NCBI GenBank assembly: GCA_002690445.1
Contig: NZER01000233.1
Coordinates: forward strand, 1 to 22,178
Direction: 5' to 3'
Source of the DNA: Candidatus Pacearchaeota archaeon
Lineage (GTDB): Archaea > Nanoarchaeota > Nanoarchaeia > Pacearchaeales > GW2011-AR1
DNA: 22,178 nt
Of the stretch, positions 15,347 through 22,178 are shown in pieces. A program made the position numbers and the translations under genes. The notes under the pieces were generated by a model, which was given only the letters and a program-made list of their open reading frames with translations, had not been told where the DNA came from and searched no databases. Numbering within the stretch: position 1 is the stretch's first letter; every line of letters starts with the position of its first letter.

Positions 15347-15352
15347 CCTCCT
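15347..15352 (-). promoter_or_regulatory. Scaffold ribosome binding site that decides the start
   Basis: The minus-strand AGGAGG is the strongest Shine-Dalgarno sequence noticed in the window. Its 7-nt spacing to the GTG at 15339 and 1-nt spacing to the TTG at 15345 place the true scaffold start at 15339. Strong initiation is consistent with scaffold being needed in hundreds of copies. Confidence 0.8.
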
Positions 15353-15398
15353 CAACTATTAGTTTGCACTATTCTTGCCGCCGAGGCAAGTCCTAAGT

Positions 15399-15683
15399 TT
15401 AATTCTTGACTATCTTTCTCGGCACCGCCTCTGACGATGAGGGTGCATCCAAGGCCATAGTGAGTATCGCAATATTGAGGCTTTTGAATTTTGTTGCCGC
15501 CCACTTTATCGCCACGTTTTCGGGCGCTGGCACCTCTGGCCCCATAAAATCATGCACGGGGAGATCCGAGTTTAATGTCTTGGTCAAGACATCCTTCATA
15601 GGCCCATCGGAACAAAACCAACTGTCCCCCCTTACTTCCAGCCTATACTTATCGTCATCAAACAGTATGCGTAAATGAGCCAT
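15399..15683 (-). CDS. Unknown 94-aa protein coupled to MuF-peptidase gene
   Basis: The ATG at 15683 shares its A with the stop codon of the MuF-peptidase gene (TGATG) and has GAGG about 8 nt upstream (GAGGTATTATTGATG), so it is translationally coupled to that gene. The protein begins MAHLRILFDDDKYRLEVRGDSWF, a likely beta hairpin start, and contains a conserved-looking acidic stretch and a hydrophobic helix (FKSLNIAILTMALDAP) before a basic tail. No known family was recognised. Two readings fit the context: a minor head or decoration protein, or a protein partner or inhibitor of the metallopeptidase domain encoded just upstream. The sequence alone does not decide. Confidence 0.75.
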   Translation of the reverse strand: MAHLRILFDDDKYRLEVRGDSWFCSDGPMKDVLTKTLNSDLPVHDFMGPEVPAPENVAIKWAATKFKSLNIAILTMALDAPSSSEAVPRKIVKN

Positions 15684-17953
15684 CAATAATACCTCAAATC
15701 ACCCCGTAATATGCCCACTATGAACTTGAAATACTCAGGATCATATCGGGCGAAAAGCACCGCATCCTCGTACATCAACTCCATACCCATTGACACAATC
15801 TCGGTTGATTGGGCATATTCTTTGCCCTCATAATAGGCATTTACATCGGCCCTCTCATTTAGATCAAGCCTCTGATCCTCTGTGAGTGAACTCTCGCGGC
15901 GGCCACCATATTTCTTTTTTTTCCAAAAGCGATACCACACCTCCCGAAACTTGTCCTTCCGTCCCGTCTCATACGGTTTGAAATTCCAAGTAGGGAACAC
16001 CTTTTTCAATCCCACCGCCGTTTCGCCCCTGACCCTGTAGGCCAAAAACTTTTGGGCGGCTTTTTGTACGCCAGCAACATTCCATTCGACCAGATGGCCC
16101 AACTCATGCACCACCGTCTTGATTGCACTGTCTGCATCCACCAAAACAACCCCACGCTTCCTCCCCCCATCGATCAGTTGATCAGCGTCACTATAATCCC
16201 ATTGAAAAGCACGGGCCTTACGATTATTGGGAAGTTTGGATACTGTCAGGTCATAGTCAATGGTTTTTAGGCGCTCATATTTGACTATCTCCACGCTGTC
16301 CCCAAGAGCTGTCGGCCCCAAGTCTTCACGCAACACCACCAATTTCTGCTCTAATTCGTCTATGTAGGCATTTTCAAGATCATAGTGGGACTTATTAATA
16401 AAGCCATCATCGAGGTTCTTGTCCAAAGCCTTACGTGCGGCGGCATAATCCCTTGTTTTCTTTCGACTTACCACCACGTCCCTGTCGAGATCGCTCTTGC
16501 CGAGGTGCATGAGGCGGTCCACGAAGTCCCTGCCCTTGTCAAGCCTTCCTTGATTTACCACGGCTGAACCCGCATACTTTAAGTTTTCAATGGCCTCTGC
16601 TGACACACTCCCAAAGCCCTCCCATATTTCTCGCCATTTGTCCCTTAGAGGCAAGCCCTTGACCAGAATCTCATCGCTGTTCCCGACCAGCTTGGCAACG
16701 TACTCCTTCTGCCAATCCTCGCTCATGTCCATCTGCCTGAAAACTTTAGTTTTCCTCGTATCCACCTCACCGAACTGCATGTAAAACTGTTCTTTTGTTA
16801 TTGTTCCCCGGTCCTTTTGATCAAATAAAATATTCCCTTCTTTTGCCAATCTATCATATTCTTTTGACAACTTCCGGTATTCGCGTTTCCTCCGCGCCCC
16901 CTCCGCGATAAGATCCCGCACCATACTGTCACCCTCGGTATAGTATTTAAGCCGATCCTCTATACTGTCAAAGTCCTGTGGTCCCTTGATCTTGGGGTTG
17001 TCAGGCTGCGGCGGCTTGGTGGCATTTTGGACGGGTTCGGGGTTGCCGTCATCTTCAAACCACTCTTTCATCCCGCCAATCAGCACCGAGCGGCATAGGT
17101 GAAAAGGCCGCAACCGGGGTGGTCTGCCGAATCGGGTGCGGCTCCACTCCAGCAAGGTCATCGGCTCTTGCCGGGACGCTTGTAAACAAATATCAGTGGT
17201 GCGGCTGTCCCGTGGATTGGAATTGCGATAAACCGCCTCATCACCAAGGGCTTGCTTGGTCACGTCTTCATGGGTAGCGTTGAGGATCTTGGCTGACTCT
17301 ACCCGTGCAATGGCATCAGCACGGGTTCGGGCTGACCGCATGATGGTTCGCCCGTCCTTGGTATAGACCGGGATGGCCTTCAAGCGGCCAGAGGCGAACA
17401 GACGGTTGGCGAGGGTATCTCCCCGTCCCTGTATCGGGATACCCTCGGCCACGGAATCCAGCATCTCCCGGCGAAAAAACTCATTAATATCATCCCCGAT
17501 GGTCCCTATAATCGAATAAGCATCATAGCGGCCCACCTTGAGGATAGCCCGTTCGGTAGACGATATGTGCTTAAAAACCGCATCAATCTTGGCTTGCGGG
17601 ATGAAATCGGTGGTCAGGTTGACCCGCGCCAACTCCCGCCCCGCCTCTCCCATAGCCTTGACCATCTTATCGCCCCACACCATCCCCGGCTTCTTCACCA
17701 GCTTATCCACGCTATCCTTCACATAGGATATTCGCTTTCGGGCGGCTTCTATGTTCTTGACGGAACCTATGATTTCCCCTTGGGCATTGGTGGAAAGACC
17801 CTTGAAAAACTTGCCCCGCTCCTTGTATAACTTGCGCTCGGCACGGTCAAATATCCCGGCCAACTCAGCCGACAAGCCGCCGATCTGGTTTATCTCAATC
17901 TCATGCCGCGCTCGGTGCATGGCGCGGACCATTTGGTTGATAGAAACAGACAT
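15683..17953 (-). CDS. MuF-type minor head protein fused to HELGH metallopeptidase
   Basis: The 756-aa protein lies after the portal, the place of minor head (SPP1 gp7 / Mu gpF) proteins. The MuF part covers roughly residues 170-310: RTRADAIARVESAKILNATHEDV, then RNSNPRDSRTTDIC and a terminal RPPRLRPFHLCRS, which correspond to the R-T/E helix, the D-x-R-T-x-x-C turn and the H-x-x-C-R end of this family. A charged, helical linker (about 325-560) follows. The C-terminal part carries TVVHELGHLVEW: H616, E617 and H620 form a zincin HExxH site, and E718 in YAQSTEIVSMGMELMY is a candidate third zinc ligand. The family usually ends near residue 300, so about 450 residues are extra. No Shine-Dalgarno precedes the ATG at 17953, and a stop codon 9 codons upstream excludes a longer frame. 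MuF-toxin fusions are known in temperate phages; a zincin here could process virion proteins, be ejected into the host, or be a toxin. Confidence 0.88.
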   Translation of the reverse strand: MSVSINQMVRAMHRARHEIEINQIGGLSAELAGIFDRAERKLYKERGKFFKGLSTNAQGEIIGSVKNIEAARKRISYVKDSVDKLVKKPGMVWGDKMVKAMGEAGRELARVNLTTDFIPQAKIDAVFKHISSTERAILKVGRYDAYSIIGTIGDDINEFFRREMLDSVAEGIPIQGRGDTLANRLFASGRLKAIPVYTKDGRTIMRSARTRADAIARVESAKILNATHEDVTKQALGDEAVYRNSNPRDSRTTDICLQASRQEPMTLLEWSRTRFGRPPRLRPFHLCRSVLIGGMKEWFEDDGNPEPVQNATKPPQPDNPKIKGPQDFDSIEDRLKYYTEGDSMVRDLIAEGARRKREYRKLSKEYDRLAKEGNILFDQKDRGTITKEQFYMQFGEVDTRKTKVFRQMDMSEDWQKEYVAKLVGNSDEILVKGLPLRDKWREIWEGFGSVSAEAIENLKYAGSAVVNQGRLDKGRDFVDRLMHLGKSDLDRDVVVSRKKTRDYAAARKALDKNLDDGFINKSHYDLENAYIDELEQKLVVLREDLGPTALGDSVEIVKYERLKTIDYDLTVSKLPNNRKARAFQWDYSDADQLIDGGRKRGVVLVDADSAIKTVVHELGHLVEWNVAGVQKAAQKFLAYRVRGETAVGLKKVFPTWNFKPYETGRKDKFREVWYRFWKKKKYGGRRESSLTEDQRLDLNERADVNAYYEGKEYAQSTEIVSMGMELMYEDAVLFARYDPEYFKFIVGILRGDLRYY

Positions 17954-17966
17954 AAAGTAGTTGTTA

Positions 17967-18172
17967 GGTAGAAAGCCCTAGTAGTTTAAAGGTAGAAAGG
18001 CCTAGTAGTTTAAAGGTGGAAAGGCCTAGTAGTTTAAAGGTGGAAAGGCCTAGTAGTTTAAAGGTGTAAAGGCCTAGTAGTTTAAAGGTGGAAAGGCCTA
18101 GTAGTTTAAAGGTGTAAAGGCCTAGTAGTTTAAAGGTGTAAAGGCCTAGTAGTTTAAAGGTGTAAAGGCCTA
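17967..18172. repeat. 24-bp tandem repeat array between portal and MuF genes
   Basis: Eight complete 24-bp units (17967-18158) are followed by a 14-bp partial ninth (18159-18172). On the coding strand the constant part is TTTAAACTACTAGG joined to CCTTT; the units differ mainly in the last positions (TACACC, TCCACC or TCTACC). There are no spacers, so it is not CRISPR. The partial unit contains the portal stop codon TAG (18172-18170), and a degenerate further unit covers the MuF start codon (AGTAGTT matches at 17957-17963). One minus-strand frame is open across the array (FKLLGL units) but has no start codon. Each unit contains the palindromes TTTAAA and AGGCCT. Function unknown. Confidence 0.97.
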
Positions 18173-19609
18173 CTCAGCTACAGGTGCCGCAACCAATGGC
18201 CCCGACAACTGATCTACGTCCTCCTCAAAGTCATTTTCTATCTGCTCCCGCTCCTCGACCCAATCCACCCCTGCACGGGTCAGTTCGCCCTCGGCCAGAA
18301 GCGCATACAGGGTGGCGTAGCTGATCTCGCCGCCTTGATGCAAGGCCATATAACTCTGTATCTGTTGCGGTGTTAGGGAAATATCCACGAAGTCCTTGTT
18401 GACTTCTATACTTACCACCTCCTCGGCGAGTCCCGCCCACCGCGCCAACGTGCGGACCACCTCATTCAAGCCCTCACCGAAGGCCGTGGCTATAGTCCGC
18501 AAGGCGGCTTGCGTGGCGGCATAACGCAACCGCAGCGCCTCGGCTGACTCCACCCCAGCCCTCTGAGCCTCAAGGAGTGTCGAACCCAAACGGGCCACGT
18601 CCTGTTTCTTGTCCTCCATAGCCTCGCGAAGCGCACTGACGCTTTCCTTCGATGCCTGTAGGATCTCACCCCGTGCGCCCTCCCGCTCTGATACTATGGC
18701 GCGATTAGGGCCGAGGTGTATCTCCTGTTCCCGATCTATCCCACTGAAGAAATAGACAGGCGAACCACAGAAGTGCAAGGCACGTTCATAATCGGCTGAA
18801 TTGACGTACATCTGGTAATTCACATCGATCATATCCAGAAGCGGCGGCTTATTCACCTCTGGCCCCGCCTCATCTGGCCCGAAGAAAATGAAAGGTAGAT
18901 AGGACAACACTTCGCCCCGTTGCCGGGGGACAATCTCATCCACCTTGATCCATTTCTTTTTCGAAACATTGTCCCCGTAGGTTTGGGAAACAGTACGCTC
19001 CCGCCATATCTCCTGTCGATAGAAGAACGCCCCGGCATCAGAAACATCCAGCAACAAGACCCGATACTGGTTTTTGAGGTCAAGCGTGAACGGGTCATCG
19101 TCCTCTTCCACCTCATAGTCTTCCCGCAACACCACCATCGTCAGCATCTCGGCCCCATTAATCCGCGCCGTGCGCCAATTAATGATGTCCTCGGCTATAT
19201 ACAGGGTTGCATAGGGACGTGGGTCGGCCCCTTCAGGCGGCATATCTACCAAGACGCCACAACGCCCGACCTTAAGTATTTCCAAGAGAACGTCTTGCGC
19301 GAACTTCTCAAAGCGGGTATCGGTCAGGGTGGTGTCCTCCATGATGTCCCGCATCATGTCAGGCACCTCCATGCGGATGGGCTTCCGAAGGACTGCCCCC
19401 GTCAGGCCATTCACGGTTTTCTCGGGTGCGCCGTACCATACCGCCGCGTTGAGGTAAGTCTGGTATTCCGTTTCGTCCATCCCGTGGTAACGGGGAAGAT
19501 ATTGGGTGGTGGCCCCCTTTACCGTATCCGAGCCTTGATAGGCTGTACGGGCTCGATTCCACTGCGGTAGAAACTTCTCATACTCTTGATTTGGATCGTT
19601 TACGGGCAT
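18170..19609 (-). CDS. Portal protein, DUF4055-like
   Basis: The 479-aa protein lies between packaging and MuF genes, the portal position. The N-terminus (PNQEYEKFLPQWNRARTAYQGSDTVKG, QYLPRYHGMDETEYQTYLNAAVW, TVNGLTGAVLRKPI) is typical of the DUF4055 portal-like family: W-x-x-R-x-A-Y-G, YLPR, and a Gly-rich GLTGAV(F/L)RKP turn. Later SALREAMEDKKQDVARLGSTLLEAQ and ESAEALRLRYAATQAALRTIA form the long stem helices, and VNKDFVDISLTPQQIQSYMALHQGGEIS is the C-terminal wing end. Portal dodecamers form the DNA channel and the packaging motor dock. Start is ATG with AAAGGAT upstream. Its stop codon lies inside the first unit of the 24-bp repeat array. Confidence 0.88.
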   Translation of the reverse strand: MPVNDPNQEYEKFLPQWNRARTAYQGSDTVKGATTQYLPRYHGMDETEYQTYLNAAVWYGAPEKTVNGLTGAVLRKPIRMEVPDMMRDIMEDTTLTDTRFEKFAQDVLLEILKVGRCGVLVDMPPEGADPRPYATLYIAEDIINWRTARINGAEMLTMVVLREDYEVEEDDDPFTLDLKNQYRVLLLDVSDAGAFFYRQEIWRERTVSQTYGDNVSKKKWIKVDEIVPRQRGEVLSYLPFIFFGPDEAGPEVNKPPLLDMIDVNYQMYVNSADYERALHFCGSPVYFFSGIDREQEIHLGPNRAIVSEREGARGEILQASKESVSALREAMEDKKQDVARLGSTLLEAQRAGVESAEALRLRYAATQAALRTIATAFGEGLNEVVRTLARWAGLAEEVVSIEVNKDFVDISLTPQQIQSYMALHQGGEISYATLYALLAEGELTRAGVDWVEEREQIENDFEEDVDQLSGPLVAAPVAE

Positions 19610-19857
19610 TTTTTCCCATCCTTTTATTTCTGCCTTTTCACTGCCAAAACTGCCAAAAATCGGGCTTCCCCGTTATCGTTTATGATAACGGCTCATAGGG
19701 GGGGGGTGGACAACGGGATCATGGCAGTATCATGCGGCAGTATTTACGGGCTGACCGTCTGCGTAAGCTCACCGAAGGCCGTCAATCCCTGCTCGCTTTT
19801 GTTCAAGGCCCCGCAAAGTTCAACACAACAACGCTCACCCGTTGCCCAAGGCCGCGC
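19610..19857. other. Non-coding gap upstream of portal
   Basis: This 248-bp stretch is the longest non-repeat gap in the window. On the minus strand only short frames without good ribosome binding sites occur. It holds an inverted repeat at 19670-19691, an overlapping GC hairpin with T-run (19656-19672), a run of nine G (19698 region) and a short TGCCAAAA direct repeat near 19643-19659. Its position before the head genes makes it the best site in the window for control of head-gene expression, but no convincing promoter pair was found by eye. Confidence 0.6.
19656..19691 (-). promoter_or_regulatory. Overlapping hairpins, possible attenuator or operator
   Basis: A perfect 8-bp inverted repeat (CCGTTATC at 19670-19677, GATAACGG at 19684-19691) surrounds a 6-nt loop. 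On the minus-strand RNA its 3' arm overlaps a second hairpin, CGGG-GAAG-CCCG (19672-19661), followed at once by AUUUUU (19660-19655). The second looks like a small intrinsic terminator, and because both hairpins use the same CGG bases they may exclude each other, as in attenuators. Alternatively the first repeat is a dyad operator. Stem strength of the second is low (4 bp), so either role is uncertain. Confidence 0.45.
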
Positions 19858-20337
19858 CTAACTTTCTTCTCCAAGATAGGGAACTGCCAATCCCTCGGCT
19901 ACCATAACCTGAGAGGTATTAATCCAGTGCTTTTCATCAACTTGAAACCACAGGTCTGCCAGCACCCTGCCCCTAAAAGGTTTCCCACAGCCGATTGATG
20001 TCACGAAAGCCTTGGGTCCGAACACATCATTCAAATGGCGCATCATCTCTTTGGATTTAAGGCCGCGCTCCCTCTCCTTCAAGTCTTTCACTTGGTGATG
20101 CGGTGCATCTACCCCGCGCACTCTTAACCGCATAGAAGTATGGATATTAAATCCGAGATCAAGCTCCACATCTACCGTGTCACCGTCCACGATATGATAG
20201 ATTTTAGCCATATAAAAATAAGGCCCACCATCATTCTTATGCAAGTACCGATATGCCTCATCCACTTTGTACTTCTCAACCAAAGCCGCGTCCTCAAGGC
20301 TCATCGTCACATATTCGGTTTCCTTGGCGTCCTTCAC
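19858..20337 (-). CDS. Staphylococcal-nuclease-like protein
   Basis: The 159-aa protein begins at GTG 20337, which makes a GTGA overlap with the large terminase stop and has GAAGG upstream. It has the SNase (thermonuclease) fold signature: IVDGDTVDVELDLGF (D53 corresponds to Ca ligand D21 of staphylococcal nuclease), LRVRGVDAPHH (R72 as R35, D77 as D40), FRGRVLADLW (R124 as R87) and the end helix NTSQVMVAEGLAVPY. The catalytic Glu (E43 of S. aureus nuclease) position is H80, so activity may be altered or use a shifted residue. It is shorter than full secreted nucleases, has no signal peptide, and acts presumably in the cytoplasm. Location between terminase and portal suggests a role in packaging or DNA processing; HNH nucleases occupy comparable places in other phages. 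Confidence 0.85.
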   Translation of the reverse strand: MKDAKETEYVTMSLEDAALVEKYKVDEAYRYLHKNDGGPYFYMAKIYHIVDGDTVDVELDLGFNIHTSMRLRVRGVDAPHHQVKDLKERERGLKSKEMMRHLNDVFGPKAFVTSIGCGKPFRGRVLADLWFQVDEKHWINTSQVMVAEGLAVPYLGEES

Positions 20338-21638
20338 CCGATAACCTTCTTTATCTCAATGGTGCGCGGCACCTCTATCATTAAATCAGTAAGGCCGTAC
20401 ACCAACGCATCCATGCGATCCGGTGACCACCCTGTCGTTCCCGGCTCAAAGCTGCACATCTGATCTTCCAGTGTAGCAAAAAGGCCGCAGTGCCTCACCC
20501 TTCCCTGCTCATATAGCGCCGATATTGGCTCTGCTCGGGAGTACTTCCCCTTCGCGCCCCGCACCGCCTTATAAGGAACGCGGCGATCAATGGTCCGTAT
20601 GGTTTGCTCCACCATGTCCCCCCCTTGATTAACCTCCGCGATGATGCGGTCCCCATCCCACTCTTCCAGCGTCCTAATGGCCTTTTGCGCCCACTCTATC
20701 GGCTTATACTTGCCTGAGACATCAGCGAGGACATAACCAAGGCCGTCAAACCCCAAAGCCACCACGATAATGCCTGTCTCATCACTGTCCTCGCCCACAG
20801 ACGCGGCGGGGTCAATGGCTACGACAACGCGCTTTAATTCCCCCGAATCGGGCGTCCGTGTAACTCTAATATCCTCAATGCCTTCCATAGTCCACAAGGC
20901 CCCCGGCGCATCCTCCAGTACCTCCGCGTAAATCTCCTGTCGGCCAAGGCGCGTTCCCTCATATCGCGAAAGGATGGCCTCACGGAACTGAGGGGCGAGG
21001 TTCTCCAGATTCTCCAGCGTGGAGCCACGGGTCACGTGCGTCCCGCCGTCCGCGATCATTCCTTTAATCAGCGGCGTGGGCCGGGGTGTTGTGGTAGCCA
21101 CAACTCGCGGATCATCACCAAGACGCAACCCAAGCATGAGATTCGCCCACGTATCATCACCGTATCTCCACTTAGCGGGTTCATCGGCCCATGCGGTGTC
21201 ATGTTGTGGACCGCGCAATTGATCCGGTGTTTCGCCTGAATAGGTGAACGCCATCGCCCCATTAGGCCACATCATACGCCGCTTGGATGGGATATATGTC
21301 GGCGTATCCCACGGCGGCGATATAGCAAGAATACCGCTCTCCCCTTCAATCATAACGTCCCGCACATCAGCCGCTGTTTCGCCTATGAGGGCTATTCGTT
21401 GCGCCCCGGCATTAACCCGTTGCCGCACCCATTCGGCACCGCATCGGGTCTTCCCCCACCCCCTCCCGGCCAATATAAGCCACGTGATCCAATCATCGTC
21501 AGGAGCCAACTGGTCAGGCCGCGCCCACTCTCCCCAATCATAATATAAGTCAGCAAATTCTCCTTGCGATAACTTACTGAGTACCGCCGTCCGTGCGCCT
21601 GTGTCCAGCCTTACGAGAGAGTCTACTAAGGACTTCAT
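20334..21638 (-). CDS. Terminase large subunit
   Basis: About 434 aa; the start may be ATG 21638 or the adjacent GTG 21641. The ATPase part shows Walker A AGRGWGKT near residue 58, the catalytic DE in DTAWADEP near residue 150 and TTTPRPTPL as motif III. The C-terminal RNase H-like nuclease carries VVAIDPAAS (D near 276), EVNQGGDMV and DRMDALVYGL (D near 407 and 410). These are signatures of the Terminase_6 / gp17-type packaging motor, which translocates and cuts concatemeric DNA into the procapsid through the portal. Length is normal. The gene overlaps the HGG-motif gene by about 65 bp in another frame, so the upstream protein and terminase are tightly coupled, and no strong ribosome binding site is visible. 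Confidence 0.95.
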   Translation of the reverse strand: MKSLVDSLVRLDTGARTAVLSKLSQGEFADLYYDWGEWARPDQLAPDDDWITWLILAGRGWGKTRCGAEWVRQRVNAGAQRIALIGETAADVRDVMIEGESGILAISPPWDTPTYIPSKRRMMWPNGAMAFTYSGETPDQLRGPQHDTAWADEPAKWRYGDDTWANLMLGLRLGDDPRVVATTTPRPTPLIKGMIADGGTHVTRGSTLENLENLAPQFREAILSRYEGTRLGRQEIYAEVLEDAPGALWTMEGIEDIRVTRTPDSGELKRVVVAIDPAASVGEDSDETGIIVVALGFDGLGYVLADVSGKYKPIEWAQKAIRTLEEWDGDRIIAEVNQGGDMVEQTIRTIDRRVPYKAVRGAKGKYSRAEPISALYEQGRVRHCGLFATLEDQMCSFEPGTTGWSPDRMDALVYGLTDLMIEVPRTIEIKKVIG

Positions 21639-22167
21639 CACGGTAGTCTTTCGTGTGTATCGTCAGGCTCAGTTCGGGGGTGTCTTGTAATAGTTCCTTT
21701 TGGGTGCGCTTCAAGCTGGAAATACGCCCCAAGTATCTATCTTTTAAAGCTCTGAGATCAGGCATCGCGAACCGCTGTTGAGGGCCTGTGCCGCCCCCCT
21801 CGCCACCCTGCTGGCCGCTGTTGACCTCCACAAGTTCCAACCCCGCCCTCCCGTTCCCATCGCGCCTTTCGGCCATTAGGGCCTCTACACGGTGGAGTTC
21901 TATTTGCGCGGTCAGAATTTCCTGAGTCAGCGATAAAAGATTCTCAGGCTTGGCCCTCTCTTCAGCAAGAAGAAGTTCCTCGTCTGTGAAATGTCGCGAG
22001 TAGATGCCGTGCCGCATGAGGTTCTGCGACACCTTCTTGCGCCCCTTATCTGTCCTTGGCCCCGTGGATTTGCCCCCGTGCATCCGACACCGCTTTCCCA
22101 CTTTCATCACGCGCTGTCTGCACGGTGAACCGTCCCGCTTGGTTTTGGCTCCGCAGTAGGTTGGCAT
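21574..22167 (-). CDS. HGG-motif protein, probable small terminase subunit
   Basis: The 197-aa protein directly precedes and overlaps the large terminase. Its N-terminus has a zinc-finger-like set C5, C16, C27, H30 ending in the HGGKSTGPRTDKGR motif that is common in phage proteins encoded beside terminases and thought to bind DNA. A helical middle (DEELLLAEERAKPENLLSLTQEILTAQIELHRVEALMAERRD) could form a coiled coil or oligomerisation core; a Gly/Gln-rich loop and a helical basic C-terminus follow. It lies in the place of the small terminase subunit that recognises the packaging site; a different small subunit further upstream cannot be excluded. The frame stays open to the window edge 11 bases before the ATG, so the start is provisional, but homologous motifs normally begin near this ATG. 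Confidence 0.75.
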   Translation of the reverse strand: MPTYCGAKTKRDGSPCRQRVMKVGKRCRMHGGKSTGPRTDKGRKKVSQNLMRHGIYSRHFTDEELLLAEERAKPENLLSLTQEILTAQIELHRVEALMAERRDGNGRAGLELVEVNSGQQGGEGGGTGPQQRFAMPDLRALKDRYLGRISSLKRTQKELLQDTPELSLTIHTKDYRDEVLSRLSRKAGHRRTDGGTQ

Positions 22168-22178
22168 AGAGTTATTTC

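Noticed and set aside
17967..18172. CRISPR array
   Set aside because: The repeats are directly adjacent with no spacers and there are no cas genes nearby.
17964..18173. Open frame of about 70 codons through the 24-bp array on the minus strand (FKLLGL units)
   Set aside because: The frame has no ATG, GTG or TTG start, begins after a TGA and ends in TAA before the MuF start; it is open because the unit length is a multiple of three.
19735..19815. Sigma-70 promoter on the minus strand in the gap before the portal gene (TTGACG as -35)
   Set aside because: No acceptable -10 hexamer lies 16-18 bp downstream (GCAGAC), so there is no support beyond a chance -35 match.
19586..19998. Plus-strand frames over the portal-nuclease gap (for example one beginning MRQYLRADRLRKLTEGRQ)
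   Set aside because: The N-terminal part looks somewhat protein-like, but the frames run into the antisense of the nuclease gene, lack a ribosome binding site, and oppose the operon direction.

Overview
The window is one side of a tailed-phage (or prophage) genome: a DNA-packaging, head and tail module of about 22 kb in which every credible gene lies on the minus strand. Transcription therefore runs from the right edge (22178) to the left edge (1). Genes are packed with ATGA, TAATG, TGATG or GTGA overlaps, GAGG/AGGAG-type ribosome binding sites are common, and there are no host housekeeping genes, tRNAs, integrase or lysis genes. A tape measure protein, a tail tube protein and a frameshifted pair of tail chaperones without any contractile sheath gene point to a long non-contractile tail (siphovirus morphology, class Caudoviricetes). 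The host cannot be determined from this segment; the protein styles (DUF4055-like portal, P22-like coat, fibre motifs such as ATTAFV) are common in phages of Gram-negative and environmental bacteria.

Layout in the direction of transcription. Packaging: an HGG-motif protein, probable small terminase (22167-21574); large terminase (21638-20334); a staphylococcal-nuclease-like protein (20337-19858). After a 248-bp non-coding gap with a strong inverted repeat comes the head module: portal (19609-18170); a 24-bp tandem repeat array (18172-17967); a MuF-type minor head protein fused to an HELGH metallopeptidase domain (17953-15683); a 94-aa unknown (15683-15399); scaffold (15339-14551); major capsid (14423-13272); and a 54-aa protein with an AT-hook-like tail (13203-13039). 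The neck follows: head-tail adaptor (13039-12392), a virion-morphogenesis/gp10-like protein (12395-11862) and a probable tail terminator made of two homologous halves (11865-10834).

The tail module: tail tube (10812-9724); three small lysine-rich proteins (9721-9422, 9376-9230, 9202-9059); tail assembly chaperones G and GT joined by a -1 slippery site (9033-8345); a 1391-aa tape measure protein with an unusual tryptophan-motif repeat array (8344-4169); a small minor tail protein (4128-3730); a 913-aa tail hub (3730-989); and a tail fibre that runs off the left edge (986-1).

The observations most worth following are the MuF-metallopeptidase fusion with a translationally coupled small gene after it, the 24-bp array that runs into the ends of both flanking genes, the 17-copy W motif array in the tape measure protein, the internally duplicated tail terminator, and the exactly phased G-GGA-AAC frameshift site.
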